Assembly: GCF_000237925.1 (NCBI RefSeq)
Contig: NC_031495.1
Location: 10,951,852 to 11,015,851, forward strand
Length of the DNA stretch: 64,000 nucleotides
Direction of reading: 5' to 3'
Source of the DNA: Schistosoma mansoni
Lineage: Eukaryota; Platyhelminthes; Trematoda; Strigeidida; Schistosomatidae
Below the pieces are notes generated by a model. That model was not told where the DNA came from. It saw only the letters and a program-made list of their open reading frames with translations, and did not search any database. Positions 1 to 13,441 of the stretch are shown piece after piece. The position numbers were made by a program, and so were the translations under genes. Each line of letters opens with the position of its first letter. Within the stretch, counting starts at the first letter, position 1.

Positions 1-504
1 AGTATGGATCTCTGAGTCTAGTAACTGAAAAGGCTCGATTTCGATAATTTTATGATATTTGCAAAATCTCATTGTCTTTTTTTTCGTTTTTATTCTTGGC
101 TGATATATCGAAGTAGCTAATATGTACCATACTACTTGGTTTCATTATGTAACATTTCCATCCTGAAACGATGGTAAATATTTGATGCATAAGATAACAT
201 TGTTCACATTTGAACTTCTCTACGTCATAATATTGTTACTGGTCATTTCAAAATTACCTTACCAGTGTTTATAATACATCTTCAATTATTGCATAAGTAT
301 CCTACAAGGTAAGTAAAGAATGAGAAAAATATTTTAGATTATCTTGAACTCAAAACGTTTTCAAATCGATTCCGAGTTTCATTCACAATAGACAACATAA
401 AATAGAACTTTATTCGTGTATTGTGTAATAAAGCTGTAAACATTCTGGCTTTCTTTCACTTTTAAATACTTTTTGTTATGTTTCTGTCAGATATAAGTTA
501 TAAC

Positions 505-772
505 CAGAAAGGGTTTTTTTGTGAAGATTTAGTATTTTCATAGTTGAAAGCGTGAGCCAATTGAAGCAAGACCACGAAGGAAAACCTGAAAGCACTGGAC
601 GGTTAAGTGCTCTGGCGCGAGACTGGTAGGTCCTGGGTTCGAATAGCGCGAGGCGAGGTCATGAATGCGCACTTCTGAGGAGTCCCACAATAGGATGAAA
701 CGGCCGTCCAGTGCTTCCAGGTTTTCCACGGTAGCCTAGCTTCAATTGACTCACACTTTCAAATATGAAGGT
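505..772. repeat. Hammerhead SINE (family 1), fold-back composite
   Basis: An antisense tail arm (505-602) is joined to a truncated sense copy (601-772). The sense part keeps a tRNA-like B box (GGTTCGAAT) and a hammerhead core. The outer arms are inverted repeats of the unit 3' region. The two halves share CGG at the junction, which looks like microhomology. The unit resembles schistosome Smalpha-type SINEs, recognised by the hammerhead and pol III boxes. Confidence 0.75.
669..714 (+). ncRNA. Hammerhead ribozyme core, SINE-borne
   Basis: Stem I GCACTT pairs with CAGTGC with one mismatch. The core is CTGAGGA, stem II is GTCC with GGAT (one wobble), then GAAA, a short stem III CGGCCG, and the cleavage-site TC. 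All invariant core bases are present. Confidence 0.65.
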
Positions 773-775
773 ATA

Positions 776-3413
776 AGTTAATTTTATTTGACTAGGCTAC
801 CTTAAATAATATATAAACTAGAAAAAATGGAATACTTGTCCTTTAATCTTATAACAGTGACATAGAACATTTCGCACCACCCCAACTACATGTATCTATT
901 ACATGATAATAATGTCATATCGTTATTGAAATCCAACTAGTAGAACTCAGGTTATTTTGAGAAGACTAAATTTATTATTTACAATACGTAGTGTTAATTA
1001 AAGGTCCATAAAAATCGATACGACAATGTTGAAACTTAATTTTGACAATTTAGATTAAAATCTGTATGTGAACTGTTTTACATCAAGCAGAAGTAATGCT
1101 TGTATTAGCATAATCCATTTGTAAGTAAAGTAAAAAAAAAGTGAACTGTAAGAAAAAGCATACATAGACTTTAATGGTTGTTGTGACAGCTTTCTTAACC
1201 ATGTAGTCAAAACAACATAAAACTAGTTACACAAGTCTGTGAATAGTAAAGGTTGTTATCGAGCAGTTATACTCAGGTAATAGTTAGATCATTTAAGTAT
1301 TTGATAGCTTGAAAAAACCAATTCTTATTTGCCACAAACAAATATACATGTCAGTGTGATTTGATCATAAGTGTTTCTCTTTATATACTCTTGGCGTTGC
1401 CGAGGAATTACAAGTGAATGGAATGACTATCGATAAGTGGATTGCTTGAAAATTTCTCTCACAAAATTTGTGCCTAAAATTCATTTTCACACAACGACAA
1501 ACTTTAATATGTAGATCTGATAGACGATAAAATAAAGTAGACAACCATTAGCGATAGCAGTTTGACTAAGTTATATTTACCCTCATTTATCGCTAAACAA
1601 TGATGTTACATTAGACGCGTACCGATGATACTTATTCTTACATCGGTTATGATGACTCTACAGAACGAACTTCAAGTTTATTGGTCAAGACTAAGTAACT
1701 TTTTAGTGTACGAGATTATCGGTAGGTCATTTGTAAGAGGAATCTGTAATTATGGACGAAGTTTATTCGAGTACGAGATGAACAAGATGGCTTTCAGAGA
1801 TGATAGTTTTAAATAACTACTGGCTTACATGTTATATGGAATTTTGTACATTTATGGCGTTGATATCACATTCTCTATTGTATCCAAAATCACCAGATTA
1901 GTAACTTCGCGAACAAAATCTTTTACTGTTCGGTTGAGAAACATACATAGATCACAATCGTGTATCTCTGCGTCAATTTTTAAGCTTGCGTTTTACTATT
2001 GAGTAAAGCTCTTCACAAATCCTGGTTATATTCATCATCAAGTCTAACTAAATTGAATTTATTGTAGTAGATATGAAACGGGTGTTTTATCCTACTTCAA
2101 AATGTTACGAATGGGGAACTTTTTTCCCGAGTTTTTAGTTAAAAGTTTCGAAGCTTCTGAAGCCCCATAAAATATTCCAGCTTATCTTAACAAAATAGTA
2201 ATGATGTGAATCGCTAAAGATACATTACAATGATTGTGTAAGAAGTTGTAATCTTAGTTATTTAACTGGTCGATTTCTCAAACTAAAAATCAAGACGTTC
2301 CATTGTGGTTAACATTTAGATTCATTTACTATCGCTGAGTCTAATAATTCGGTATGATTCTTCAAACTTTCATCTCCCTTTTGATAAAACACACTTAATT
2401 TTGCCTTTCGCTACTAGTTGAGGTTTGGAAATTGATGATCCAGTACTCTGGAAGATGCTTCGATTGCAGTTTCTTATAATACCATTAACTTATGCTAATG
2501 TGATACATTATAAGCACGTTTGCATAAGTCACTTTTCTAGAAATAGTTAATATATTCTATAATCAGAAATAACTAACTATTTGCAGAGTTTAGAACGTAT
2601 TTATGACAAAATATATCTAATCTGTTAAAAAAGTCTTATGGTATTCAAACATTTACAAGGAAAGGGTAATTGGTACTGCATTATACATTGGCGCATAGTC
2701 AATAAATACAAACTTTACTAGAATCGAAACATCAATTGACCTAGTCAATCATTAAATTCATATTTTCCAAAAGAATATTATTTCTGTTTCCTCGAATTGA
2801 ATTAAAACTACCTAAAATAGATGAGTTTGTACACCAGGTATCAGTCAATTAATTCTCGTTTCACGAAGCACTGAACTTCATTTATTTATTCCTTATTGAC
2901 GAATACATATTTATGATGATCTTCTTAAGTGTTATTTCTATTTAATCATTTTCAAAATTATGTACTATTCAAAATTTAATTATTTCCAAATTATTATACG
3001 TTGAGATACTACCTATCTTGACACGCGATGTTTGTTAATGAACGGGTAAGGTAGAAGAAAACTAGCACAGATCAAACTAAATGATATCACCATCAGTTCA
3101 TGAAGTTATTCACTGTTAGATTAATCTGGAATCATCGATGCAAACTGCCAGGTTGTAGTCCTCATAATTATTGTGGCCAATGGTTGGAGATGTTGAATGA
3201 TGTGACTCGGACATGAATCTGTTATAGTGATACAGATATATTCACTCGTTTCCTTATCTCATATCTTCAGTTTTATAATTATTGTACACTCTTCATCCCC
3301 TCAAACCATTCTTTCTTCTCAAATTATATTATCTGTATCTAGTGTTTTCTACCACTACTGATACCATTACTATCTCTACTACTACTCTGGTTTTCATCCT
3401 AATAATTTCGGTT
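776..3413. other. AT-rich non-coding stretch
   Basis: No gene, RNA or recognisable repeat was seen. The open frames are short, low in complexity and lack domain signatures or coding-like composition. Confidence 0.5.
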
Positions 3414-3665
3414 GATCAGAAGGGTTTTTTGTGGGGATTTAGTATTTGCATAGTTGAAAGTATGAGTCAGTTGCAGCTAGACCACCAAGGAAAACCTGGA
3501 AGCACTGGACGGGCGTTTCGTCCTATTGTGGCACTCCTCAGCAGTGCGCATCCACAATCCCGCCTCGCGAGATCCGAACACAGGACCTACCAGTCTCGTG
3601 CCAGAGCACTTAACCGATAGACCACTAAGCCGATATCCGATGATGTTAATGTATAACTTCAAATT
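3414..3665 (-). repeat. Hammerhead SINE (family 1), antisense
   Basis: This copy is antisense. It runs from the canonical tail (TCAGAAGGGTTTTTTGTGG) through the hammerhead, the B box and the A box region (TGGTCTATCGGTTAAG on the minus strand) to the 5' sequence. It is nearly full length but lacks the extreme 5' part found at 14.7-15.1 kb. Confidence 0.75.
3502..3547 (-). ncRNA. Hammerhead ribozyme core, SINE-borne
   Basis: On the minus strand, stem I GCACTG/CAGTGC is perfect, and CTGAGGA and GAAA are intact. Stem II carries one mismatch (GTGC opposite GGAC). Confidence 0.65.
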
Positions 3666-3669
3666 TCGG

Positions 3670-6206
3670 TTGACATTTGTGATATGGGTTGACAACTTGA
3701 ACCGATTTATAGATGTGTCAATTTCTGTTTTACTTATGACTAAATAACACTTTCCAAAATTATTACAACTGCCAAGGGCAAAATGTAATTGAAATTTTTT
3801 GAAAGATATTTTTATGTTTTTTTTGGGGGGGGGATTTTAATTGAAAGTGGATTGGTAACATTTCATTACTTTCAACCTTGACAATATCATTGAGTAATCT
3901 TGGCATTTGAATTCTTAGGTTTATGATTAAACTCCTAAACTTCTTATTATTATCAGTCTAGAATTGAAATAAATATGTAAACATTTTCATTGAGTCGTTG
4001 AATATGTTTTACAAGTTATTTCGATAAGATTTCTATTGAATGTTTATGAATATTTACGAAAATGATGGAGAAGATTTGTAGCTTATGTAGGTTATTTTGA
4101 TGAAATTTCGTTCTTTGAACTGGATGGTTTATTTATAAAGTTTTCATAGCTCTCCTGAACATTACCATCACTATAAAAGTTTAGGTATAAATCAAAATAG
4201 ATGTTTTTTACCTATGTTTGGAAGAACGACGAAAGATTCACGTTTAAACTATCTAGTTCAGAGCACACAATGCACCAAATATAAATATTTATAAATGTAA
4301 GAGAACTTCTCATTTATATCTGGAATGACGTAATTTACAGTCTCGAAGTCCAGTAAAAGCATAGAACCATTCCACTCGTGCTTACGTACATATACAATAA
4401 TATTAATTCATTTGTATTAGGTAATAACTTGTAGTAAAATCTAATGAGTGCTTAGCTGGACTATTTTTTAAAGAATCTTAAATGTATACTATTTAACCGA
4501 TTTTAGAGGCTTGATAAAGATCGGTTATAGGATAAAGTTTGATTCAATATGTAAAAATGACGAAATTAAAGAATACGAAACTTCGTTGTCTATCAAATCA
4601 ATACAATTATACAATACGACAAGTTGATCTCTTGATTGGAAAAGTGTAATTAACGTTATTTCATGACAAAATTTCCTTGATGGTTTTCTGTCATGTGACT
4701 ATTTAATTTCAAGTTCTAATTCTGATCAGTTTAAATCTCATCATTTTCTGTCTTTGATAACTGATTAAACTAATATTAACGAAAAAAGTGGAATTATAAT
4801 GTAAGATCCATTTCGAACGTTTTGTGTATGAAAATCCCTCCATGCATACATTTGCAGCTTTATCTCATTGGTTTTTTTAGTTGTACATTTTGTTAGTCTT
4901 TTTGATGCCATTTGAGATTGTAATGTTTCATTTTATCATAGTTTTCTCATTTTTTTCCTTTCGCTTTCACTGAGTTTCTATGTTTCTTCCTGAACTGTAT
5001 TTATGTTGTTTTAGTTGATATTTAATCTTGGCGGGAGCCATATTGACTGTTCCCTCTTTGATTGTGTTGCTTGAGTTGATTGGGATAGTGCATTTAGATT
5101 GTGAATTGAAGCACTTTTCCAGAATTGGAAACACTTTGTATCATAAAACAACAAAATATTATCTTTTGAACGGATTTTTACTTGATCTATCCAAAAAGGA
5201 TAGAATAACACTTATTTTTTGGTGCGTTTGGTAATTTTCCTTATCAATTTGTCTATTTCTTGTAATTTAGATCGATTATTGAAGGGACAATTATTGGTTG
5301 AATAACTTAGCGGTAATATTTGTTTAGGTAATAATGTACATTTGTATTTATAATGAAATTTAGAACCGTTAATTCCCCAATCACCTTGTTTTGATTTCAG
5401 AGGGGTAATAGTGGGTGTCTAAACTACCCAGGCAGTTATTCTTCGGCCAAACCTTAGTTTGGATTTTACAACAATATATAATAATGTTTCTACTCCTGTC
5501 ATGAAAACGTTTGCAAAAGTATCATCTTTTTACATTGCAACTTTAAAATACTTCGAGTAGATAAATCACATCTATATTTAATTAGTGAGCAGTTGACTAT
5601 AAAAGTGAACTTAACAGATGCTTGAAAGTCGATGAAAAAAAAAAACAATATTCCATGAATAACTCTGAATTATCTGTATGCATTTTTAGATAAACGACAA
5701 CAGTATTTTAAGAACTATTACCCTTGGTAAATATAATTAAATAACTATAACTTTTAGATTAAGTAGTATTCCACTCACTAGAACTATACAGGTTACGTAA
5801 AATCGATAAAATCAATGATCTGAGATCCGTTGATAAAATTTATGAATGTAACATTTTGTGATTACAATCATTTTCTAAATTGCCGACCTTTTATGCAGTC
5901 AATTCGTAAATGAATAGAACTACTGTCACTCAATGTGTTGTTTGCAATAAATGTTGCGTAAGCAATGAGAGGAAAGTTGATTTAGAACCTTATTTTTATT
6001 ATTAAACCTCACATTCTCTAAATGTTATCATTTTCTACACAGACTATAGATCCTAGAATCCGTACTTAGCAAGTTTAAAAGCAGGGTTATTGTTTTTGAA
6101 TTATTCAAGAGTGAATTAGATAACATAGCAATATCCCAGTTACTAAACTTGGGAATGCTTTTAAAAATTGGAAATAGAATCTTAAGATATAATCTATTTC
6201 AGTAAG
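3670..6206. other. AT-rich non-coding stretch
   Basis: No supportable gene. A run of nine G (about 3825-3833) follows a T run. The remainder is AT-rich with short random frames. Confidence 0.45.
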
Positions 6207-6504
6207 TAAGCAAAGATGGATAGTGGCTAGCAGTGAAATCCAGGACGCACATTTCGTCCCATTTGGGACTCGTCAGCTGGATGTACCTGCATCTCAGAGT
6301 TGATGTTCACTCTGGAACTCTAACCTAGTACCATTCGCTTCAAATGCCATCGCGTTATCCACTCGACTACTGAGTCCTGATAGCCACTTGCTTGTACAAT
6401 GGGGTGAAGTTTAAATTCACTTAGTATTACTTGTTTGACTGACTGACCAGTTGCAGTCCGAAACATCAATGGGAAGATTTAAACAAGTAATACTAAGTGA
6501 ATTT
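6207..6504. repeat. Smalpha-type hammerhead SINE, fold-back composite
   Basis: An antisense Smalpha unit (6207-6436) contains hammerhead, B box and A box (TAGTCGAGTGG on the minus strand). It is joined to a short sense tail (6437-6504). A perfect 24-bp inverted repeat brackets the junction (6413-6436 and 6481-6504). The left outer end is at the sequence AAGCAAAGATGG, an end point also used by the copies at 54.49 kb and 55.92 kb. Confidence 0.75.
6238..6282 (-). ncRNA. Hammerhead ribozyme, Smalpha type
   Basis: On the minus strand, stem I ATCCAG/CTGGAT is perfect, the core CTGACGA is intact, stem II GTCCC/GGGAC encloses AAAT, and GAAA is intact. Stem III is weak (TGTGCG). This matches the well-studied S. 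mansoni hammerhead, which shares the stem II motif GTCCCAAATAGGAC. Cleavage activity is inferred, not shown. Confidence 0.75.
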
Positions 6505-7903
6505 ATTTCAGTAAGTCGTTGTATAAAATAACATCGGTTTAGACTATTTCTTTTTAGTGGTTAGCATTCAATCGTACTTACCTAACTCTTCAGTTTATCA
6601 ACTCACTAACATAAATAAAATGTATATAATTTCATTCATTTCAATATTTAGCTACACTTATTAAAAATCTTAATAGATTACATAAACAAGAAAATGAAAG
6701 AAAAAAGATAAATGAATGCAATGCCATACTGAGTTTACATATCTGTTGTAATAGTTAAGTAAGTTTATTCATCTCTTCTCTTTCATTGATCTCTTGACAT
6801 TTGATATTGTACATGTGTGTGTGTGTATCAAAATTTTACTGTATAAGGAACGAATACAAAAAATGTAAATTTCATAATACCAATATCTAACACTTAAGAG
6901 AAACACTCTTTACTTTCAGATAGTATGTATCTGTCTGTGTGTATTTGCGTGAAGAAAGATTACACTTTTGTAAAAATTTTGAAAACCTCGACGGGAGCCA
7001 TAAATTTCTGGTATATTCATTAAATAAATAAAAATAGAAAAATATATACTTTTATATTTCATATTGAATTTTGGCGTATTTTACTGACATTCTCAGATCA
7101 TCACTAATACAATCTCTTCTATGATTTGACAAAATCTAAAATATATACAATATGTAATCTTGATAAAACTGAATCATACCACTTAAATTACTCTACTGAA
7201 AAATATAGTCAACAGAAATATAAAGGGTATACAGTCAGTTATTGTGCCACTCAACCTATACATATATAATATCAGCGTGTACAAAGAGTGTGCTTCTCAT
7301 ATATGAATGAATGTTCATACTGTTTTCTGTTATAACTATCATTGTTTTGTTATTCTATTTCTAAAAGAAACCCAAATGACACGTGATTTTTTCTTTCTTT
7401 ATTTTACAATAATTTTTGTTTTTCATTTCTGGATTTTAGTTATGAAACGTATTCATGATACCTGATTTTATACATCAATAATACAAAAAAAAAATTAAAA
7501 AAAAGAAGTAGAAAACAAGAAAAGTATCAATGGTATCTTTCTTTTTTGGTGGTTGTTGTTCAATTATTGAAATGATACACCTGTCTTAAGAATCTGTTTC
7601 CTTTCTTCTCCCATTTGTCATCAACATATATATATATAACAGACAGAATAGACGTGAACTTGCTTACATCAGCATGATAATTTCATTTTCAGAACAGTAA
7701 GGAGTTTTTCTTAAAAAATATTTACAATTTTTGGCATAGTCACATTTGTGTTGATTTCTATGATGATGATGTTGACGGCGTGTGTGTGCATTCATAAGCG
7801 TTTGTATGAGGAATACTTGTAACTGGTTTGACTTTGATAATGTCTTATAATAATAGTGGAATATTTTCAGATTTATATTTTATCCATCATTTATTTAATA
7901 GAA
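6505..7903. other. AT-rich non-coding stretch
   Basis: Short GT and TA simple repeats occur (about 6813-6826 and 7627-7638). No gene or known repeat was recognised. Confidence 0.45.
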
Positions 7904-8182
7904 TGTCATTGGTACTGTGATGTTGGGTTACTGAATGCATTTCAGTAGAAGATCGATAAGGAGAGAACGGGAACGGGACGCAATTAGTACGAAAATGCAT
8001 GAACAATTATAATCGGAGACTATAGACTGATATTTGCATAAGGAATAGTCAAGATTGATACAATTGATTGTTAAGTTTCAAATTAACTTTTGAATGTATG
8101 GTTCTCATATTTTAATGAGATATTCTATAATGTTATGCTAAAATACATTCGATTGTCCCCACTAGTGTTCTCATTCACTACA
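7904..8182. repeat. LTR-like repeat family A, copy 1
   Basis: This copy aligns with 13442-13744 in the same orientation and with 63066-63363 inverted. Shared stretches include AAAATGCATGAACAAT and ACATTCGATTGTCCC. It ends in CACTACA. The left end is less certain because of a small internal deletion. No clear target duplication is seen. No coding capacity. Confidence 0.5.
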
Positions 8183-8489
8183 GTACTTATGCACATTTTA
8201 AATGAACTGAATTGTTGCTGAAAATTCCGCTATAAACTTTCTGTTTATCAAAACAATAAAGATGGTAATAATGCATTATGTTACAATCTTTCATTATTCA
8301 ATAAACTGAATATTAAAGAAGAAAATATCATTCAAAGGTTTTTATTGTGCTAAGATACTTTTTCAATATATTCTTTTTAGGTTCCACAATTATATATCCA
8401 AATCAATCATTCAGGGAATAATCAAGTTTAAGGCAAATTATATAGTTTAAAATTATAGCATGTCAATTTAGAAGTGTACATAACATAAA

Positions 8490-8885
8490 GTAATGTTTTG
8501 TAGTTGAAATCATGAATCAATTGAAACTAGACCACCATGGAAAACCTGGAAGCACTAAACGACCGTTTTGTCCTATTGTTGGACTCCTCAGCAGTGCACA
8601 TCCAGGACCCCGCCTTGCGAGATTCGAACGCAGGAACTACTAGTCTCGCGCGCTAGCACTTAACCAATAGACCACTGAGCCAGTATTCAACGGTGTTAAT
8701 GTCTAACTTCAACCAATCCATGAAATTGAGCAACCGTCCACCATTGCCTTCAGTGACTTGATATCTCATAACAGACGAAACGGCCATCGAGTGCTTCCAG
8801 GTTTTCCATGGTGGTCTAGCTTCAAATGATTCATGATCTCGACTATAAAATTACTAAAATTTCCACAATCCCCCCTTCTGATAAT
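8490..8885. repeat. Hammerhead SINE (family 1), fold-back composite
   Basis: The antisense copy (8490-8771) carries the tRNA-like region and upstream 5' sequence. It is joined to a sense tail segment (8772-8885) that begins inside the hammerhead at ACGAAACGG. The antisense hammerhead (8552-8597) has a damaged GAAA (read as AAAA), so it is probably inactive. The tails face outward. Confidence 0.75.
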
Positions 8886-9616
8886 AAAATAATATTATTA
8901 ATCTTAAAATAACTATTATGTAATGTTCACTTGAATAAGTTTGTGTTAAATAAAATTTTAATTTGAATAATCAGAATAAATATTGAGTAATAAAGAGTAA
9001 GAAAGGGATCATAACTACAAATCTGATCAAATGTTTGCTGCAAGGCTATATAGTTGCCGAGTCTTAGATTATTAATTTGCATATATGATTGTAGAACCTG
9101 CAAAGAATTTACTGAGAAGAGCATTCTTCGTTCATATACCTATTTTCAAAAAAAGGTTAGCTAAATATCTAAGGGTATAAATCATAGTCCGTAATAACAG
9201 TATTATTGGGAAAACATGGATATAACTCAGAATACTTAGTGAAACCGAAATATCATGTAATTTCAGTACTCACCATGGTTACATATTTTTCAGATAACAA
9301 AGATTAAATGTCACTTTTTTCATATTGGGAAACATTTGTGTTGATCTGTTCAGTGAACCATTTTAAATTGTGTTAAATTTTGTGCGTATGTTTCCAGAAA
9401 CTGATTGTTTGTAGACAGTCTTCTATAATCAAGTAACATTCATCCAGAGTCTTTTAGTTTGAAACTGTTGTGCTGTCATAGTTTAGTTATTTCTATGGTA
9501 CACACTCTTCGTTGGTACGTGAACCGAATCGACGATTGCTATACATTCGAGGTGCTGATCATAGTAAATAATAGCTAGGTAATATTTTATTTTCTCAAGA
9601 CTTGAAAAATTTAGGT

Positions 9617-9648
9617 AGGTGAATTGGTATAAAACTACCAATTCACCT
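9617..9648. repeat. Perfect 13-bp inverted repeat
   Basis: AGGTGAATTGGTA and its exact complement are separated by a 6-nt loop (TAAAAC). No element was recognised around it. It has no U run after it, so it is not an obvious terminator. Confidence 0.7.
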
Positions 9649-9851
9649 GTTATATGACCTATAAGAAATCCTTTCTTACCCATTTTTTAGTTCATGGGAT
9701 GCATTTCTGAACGGATGTATAATACAAGAACGTATTCAACTTATGCATTCTGATTTTCGGTTATTCTCTAGTTGACAACGATTTATAATGAAGGCTGTAC
9801 TTTCTAAATACTATTGAACGAATGATCATTAAAGTTAGTTGAAAAACGGCG

Positions 9852-9876
9852 TATATATATATATATATATATATAT
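9852..9876. repeat. (TA)n microsatellite
   Basis: Uninterrupted TA dinucleotide repeat of about 12 units. Confidence 0.9.
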
Positions 9877-10913
9877 TCGGTTACCTTTGATTTTCTACCC
9901 ACAATAATCGAATTTCTACCAGTTTAATATAAATAGTAATTATATTTATATCGCTATGGTCACAGTGAATATGAACTCATCTGTATCATAACTGTTGTTT
10001 GTGTGTAGATGTTGAATTATCTGTACGTGATACCATTACTTCCTGCTGAGACAGACATAAATATCTGGAATATACATTGTTTTCTAAGTGGTAATCAGTA
10101 TACGGAATATTCATATACAAACAGGTACATATACACTTACGCAAACAATATTCATTCTTGTGTATTGACTTGTACATCTTGTCAATGAACATTTATAGTT
10201 TAAATTTACAAGCTTCTGTCTAATGGAAAAAAAATCTCGTTTTACTTCCTCGCAGAATTAAGATTAGTTAAACCAATGGATTAAGTATAGTAAAAGAGAG
10301 AGGGAGAAAAAGGAATTGATATGGTGGAATAAAGAAAAGTTACAGAAATTAATTTAATTTCTATGCAAAGAAGCAAACAGGGAAATTCTTGTTGAAAGAG
10401 ATAAACAAACTCTAAGTAGAGAAAATAATAGGCATAACTACTGCTACAATAGGAATATATAAATGAATAAACCGTCAAGTTCAATTTATGTAGATATATG
10501 TAGTAATAATATAGGTGATTGACACGTAGTGATGAAACTTTATCAATCAAAAGTTGTTTGGCATGTGTGAAAAGATCATGTCTATCACATATCATTATGT
10601 TATCTTTACTGTTAATTTATCTATTTCCACCAACCCCCCTATGGGTAAGTTGCATAAATTATTTTTCATTTTGCCTTGTTGATTCATTTGTTTTTGTGTA
10701 GTAATACAAAAACAAAATATCATACACACTCACACAGAATTCGAATGAATATCTATGTATTCAATGGTAAATTTTTGTGTGAAATTAATGGAACGTATAG
10801 CTGGTAGAAATTATAAGAGTATTAGATAACAGTTGTTCTTATTCTCAGATCATTTAAAGAACTTGAAATTCATATTCATCTCACCTTCGAAATTCAAATT
10901 TCACAAAGATATT

Positions 10914-10954
10914 TCCTTGAAAAAGCTTGGACCAGATTGCCAGGCGAAACGTTC
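10914..10954 (+). other. Degenerate Penelope-type hammerhead remnant (candidate)
   Basis: GCTTGG and CCAGGC form a 6-bp stem (one wobble) around ACCAGATTG. It is followed directly by GAAACGTT, as in the minimal hammerheads of Penelope-like elements. The left core reads CTTGAAAAA, not CTGATGA, so this copy is probably dead. No reverse transcriptase is seen next to it. Family assignment is inference. Confidence 0.3.
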
Positions 10955-11439
10955 AATGTGCTTCAAGTTCATTCGCTGAGATTTTACAAATATATTATTC
11001 CTATTTAATTTGTCTTACATCAACTTGGCGCCCAAATACTGTGAAACTATTCGCTCTAATTTAGACGAAAGTTCTTATATATTGTTTATCTTCTGATCAT
11101 TTTCATTCAATAAAAATTAACATTTATTTATGTAAAGTCATTTGGGTGATAAGCTGTTTATAATACTTTTAAGTAGTGATATAAACAAAATATGACACTT
11201 TTATTGATAACAGAGAGAGAGAGCTGTTAACAGTTCGAGAGAGGACATTGATGAAACCAATAGAATTGATTTAATAAAACCAATAGTAACATAATCAATA
11301 ATAAAATCCATTTTGTTACTTAAAATAATTGAAAGAATAACTCAAAATATTTGGCAAGTAGTATATGATATTCGTAACATGACATTAATCATAGAGTGAA
11401 TAAGTTGAAAGAAATTTAACAAATTTCATACATTATAAG

Positions 11440-11952
11440 TGTTATATCCTGTGGAGATTTATGAATAGTAACTTTGAGAACTATTTGTGGACTGATATGT
11501 TACGTATATCTCCTATTGTGTAATTGTTCAGTAACTAAACTATTCATATTCGTGTCCCTCTTATCATAAGCTTTATTTTGACCCATAGACTATTAGTGTA
11601 CGACTTACCATTCTTGAGTTATCCCCAGTCTATTGATTACTATTTCCCCTATTCACAGTCACATTTGGCCAGATCTTGTACAAATGTTATTTTCTATTTT
11701 ATGGTACGATGTGGTCTGTCTGATTGATATATAAACCCGGTATGTTTGAGAATAATGATTCATATTGCAGAGGCTGTTATTGGTGTTCTGGACCTAACTG
11801 GCTGGACTAGGCAGAAAGCAGGACTGATAAGTACTCAAGACTGCTCATACGGATTTTCGTGTATCATTGCTCTGATCGATAATCCACTGCTCTCTGATTG
11901 GCGGGCATCATCATGGTCATATATAAACAGAGCACACTCAATCGATATAACA
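11440..11952 (+). mobile_element. Solo LTR, family B, copy 1
   Basis: It starts TGTTAT, ends ATAACA, and is flanked on both sides by the identical 5-bp ATAAG (11435-11439 and 11953-11957). It is exactly as long (513 bp) as the related copy at 17407. A TATA-like GATATATAAACCC at about 11727 fits an LTR promoter on the plus strand. No gag, pol or primer binding site follows, so this is a solo LTR. Confidence 0.75.
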
Positions 11953-13441
11953 ATAAGACACATGGGACAGTTATGCTGAAAATGTAACAAAAAATGAATC
12001 ACTACCTTTTCTGAATACAATACTTAAATTTAAAAATCTCTAGTCTCTATTTCTTGTACAATCATGAATGCTGAAGTTCTAACCTACTGAAATCAATTAT
12101 TCAATCCTTGTCAGTTTTGCAATACATTCTTGGTTAACGAATGTTTCGAATAAAAATTACCTTAGAAAGACTTCTTTTCTTTTTTTATGTCAATTCAAGG
12201 ATTCTTTAAAATTACAAGTCAATATCATCTGAATATAGAAATAAATAACAATGATTGACATACAATTATTAATATATCTTACCTATCATATTATTTAAAC
12301 AATCTTGTAGTATCTATATAGAAGAAAAATTAGTTAGTAACGAATAAAATCATGTCTATCATTTATCTTTTCCATTTCTACATTTTAACGATTAAACAGA
12401 TTGTGCTGGTTTTTCACTGTTAACTGTTGGCTTTTGCATTCCGATTCATATTCATTGTTTGTCTATGTGCGTCGGTAATTAGGTATACTAGGAGAAAATG
12501 TCATATATATGTATATATACGTATAATGTGAAAATCATACATTAAATACATTATTTGAACATCTTCCATCAGTTACATTGTACATACTTCTCCATTCTAG
12601 TAATTCAGTTGTTATTCCGATTGCTTTCTGTTTTCCTTCTTCTTTTGAATTCGATCTTCTACTGGTTAGCATTCCACTTCTGATCTTTGCTACATATTAC
12701 TTATGTCTATCCGCATAAGTAGCATACACCATATATATATATATTATTCAATGACTTAGAGTGATACAACCTACATCAATCATTATCGTTTATACAAACA
12801 ATTAAACATATATGCATCAACAAATAAATGAATAAATGGTTTATCAAGTAAAATGAAATATTTGTCAGTCAACTCTTTAGAACTAAGTAACCAGTAAAAC
12901 CTTGGATACTAAACTAAGCTTCAAAAACAATACATATATATATATATATCGAACTGTTAAAGTAATTTTATGTATTTATTACAATAAAGAAGCTTTTGTC
13001 TTTTCCGTGAATAATGAATTTAAAAGTAACACATTAAAGAAGAAGCTGAAGAGAAGAAGAAGAAGCTCAAGGATACAAAGTGTTTCTTCAAACTGATAAC
13101 AATTGGTTGAATGGTTCAGTACAATTAGTTCCTTTGAAATAGATTTGAATCAATCCAGAATAATCAGTGAAGCATAATAAAGTATGAGTTCAGTATATTT
13201 TTTAAAAACTGTTTACAATCTTTATATTTTATTACATAATAAAGTAAAATGACAAAGGCTATCTATGAAACTGTCTATAGAAAATGAGGTCATTTGAACA
13301 TGTATCCTAGATGACATAAAAGGAGATAAGACAGAGAGTATCTGAGAAGAGAAAACTTGAATGAAATAAGTTTCTATTTACTATTTTTAAAAGATTTAAA
13401 AGATTTTTCACAAACTTTAAGAATCAAGTAGGTAAAAATAA
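11953..13441. other. AT-rich non-coding stretch
   Basis: It holds short TA microsatellites (about 12731-12745 and 12934-12948) and no recognisable gene. Confidence 0.45.

Larger units (their letters stand above)
8886..10913. other. AT-rich non-coding stretch
   Basis: It contains a perfect hairpin at 9617-9648 and a TA microsatellite at 9852-9876, both listed separately. No gene was recognised. Confidence 0.45.
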
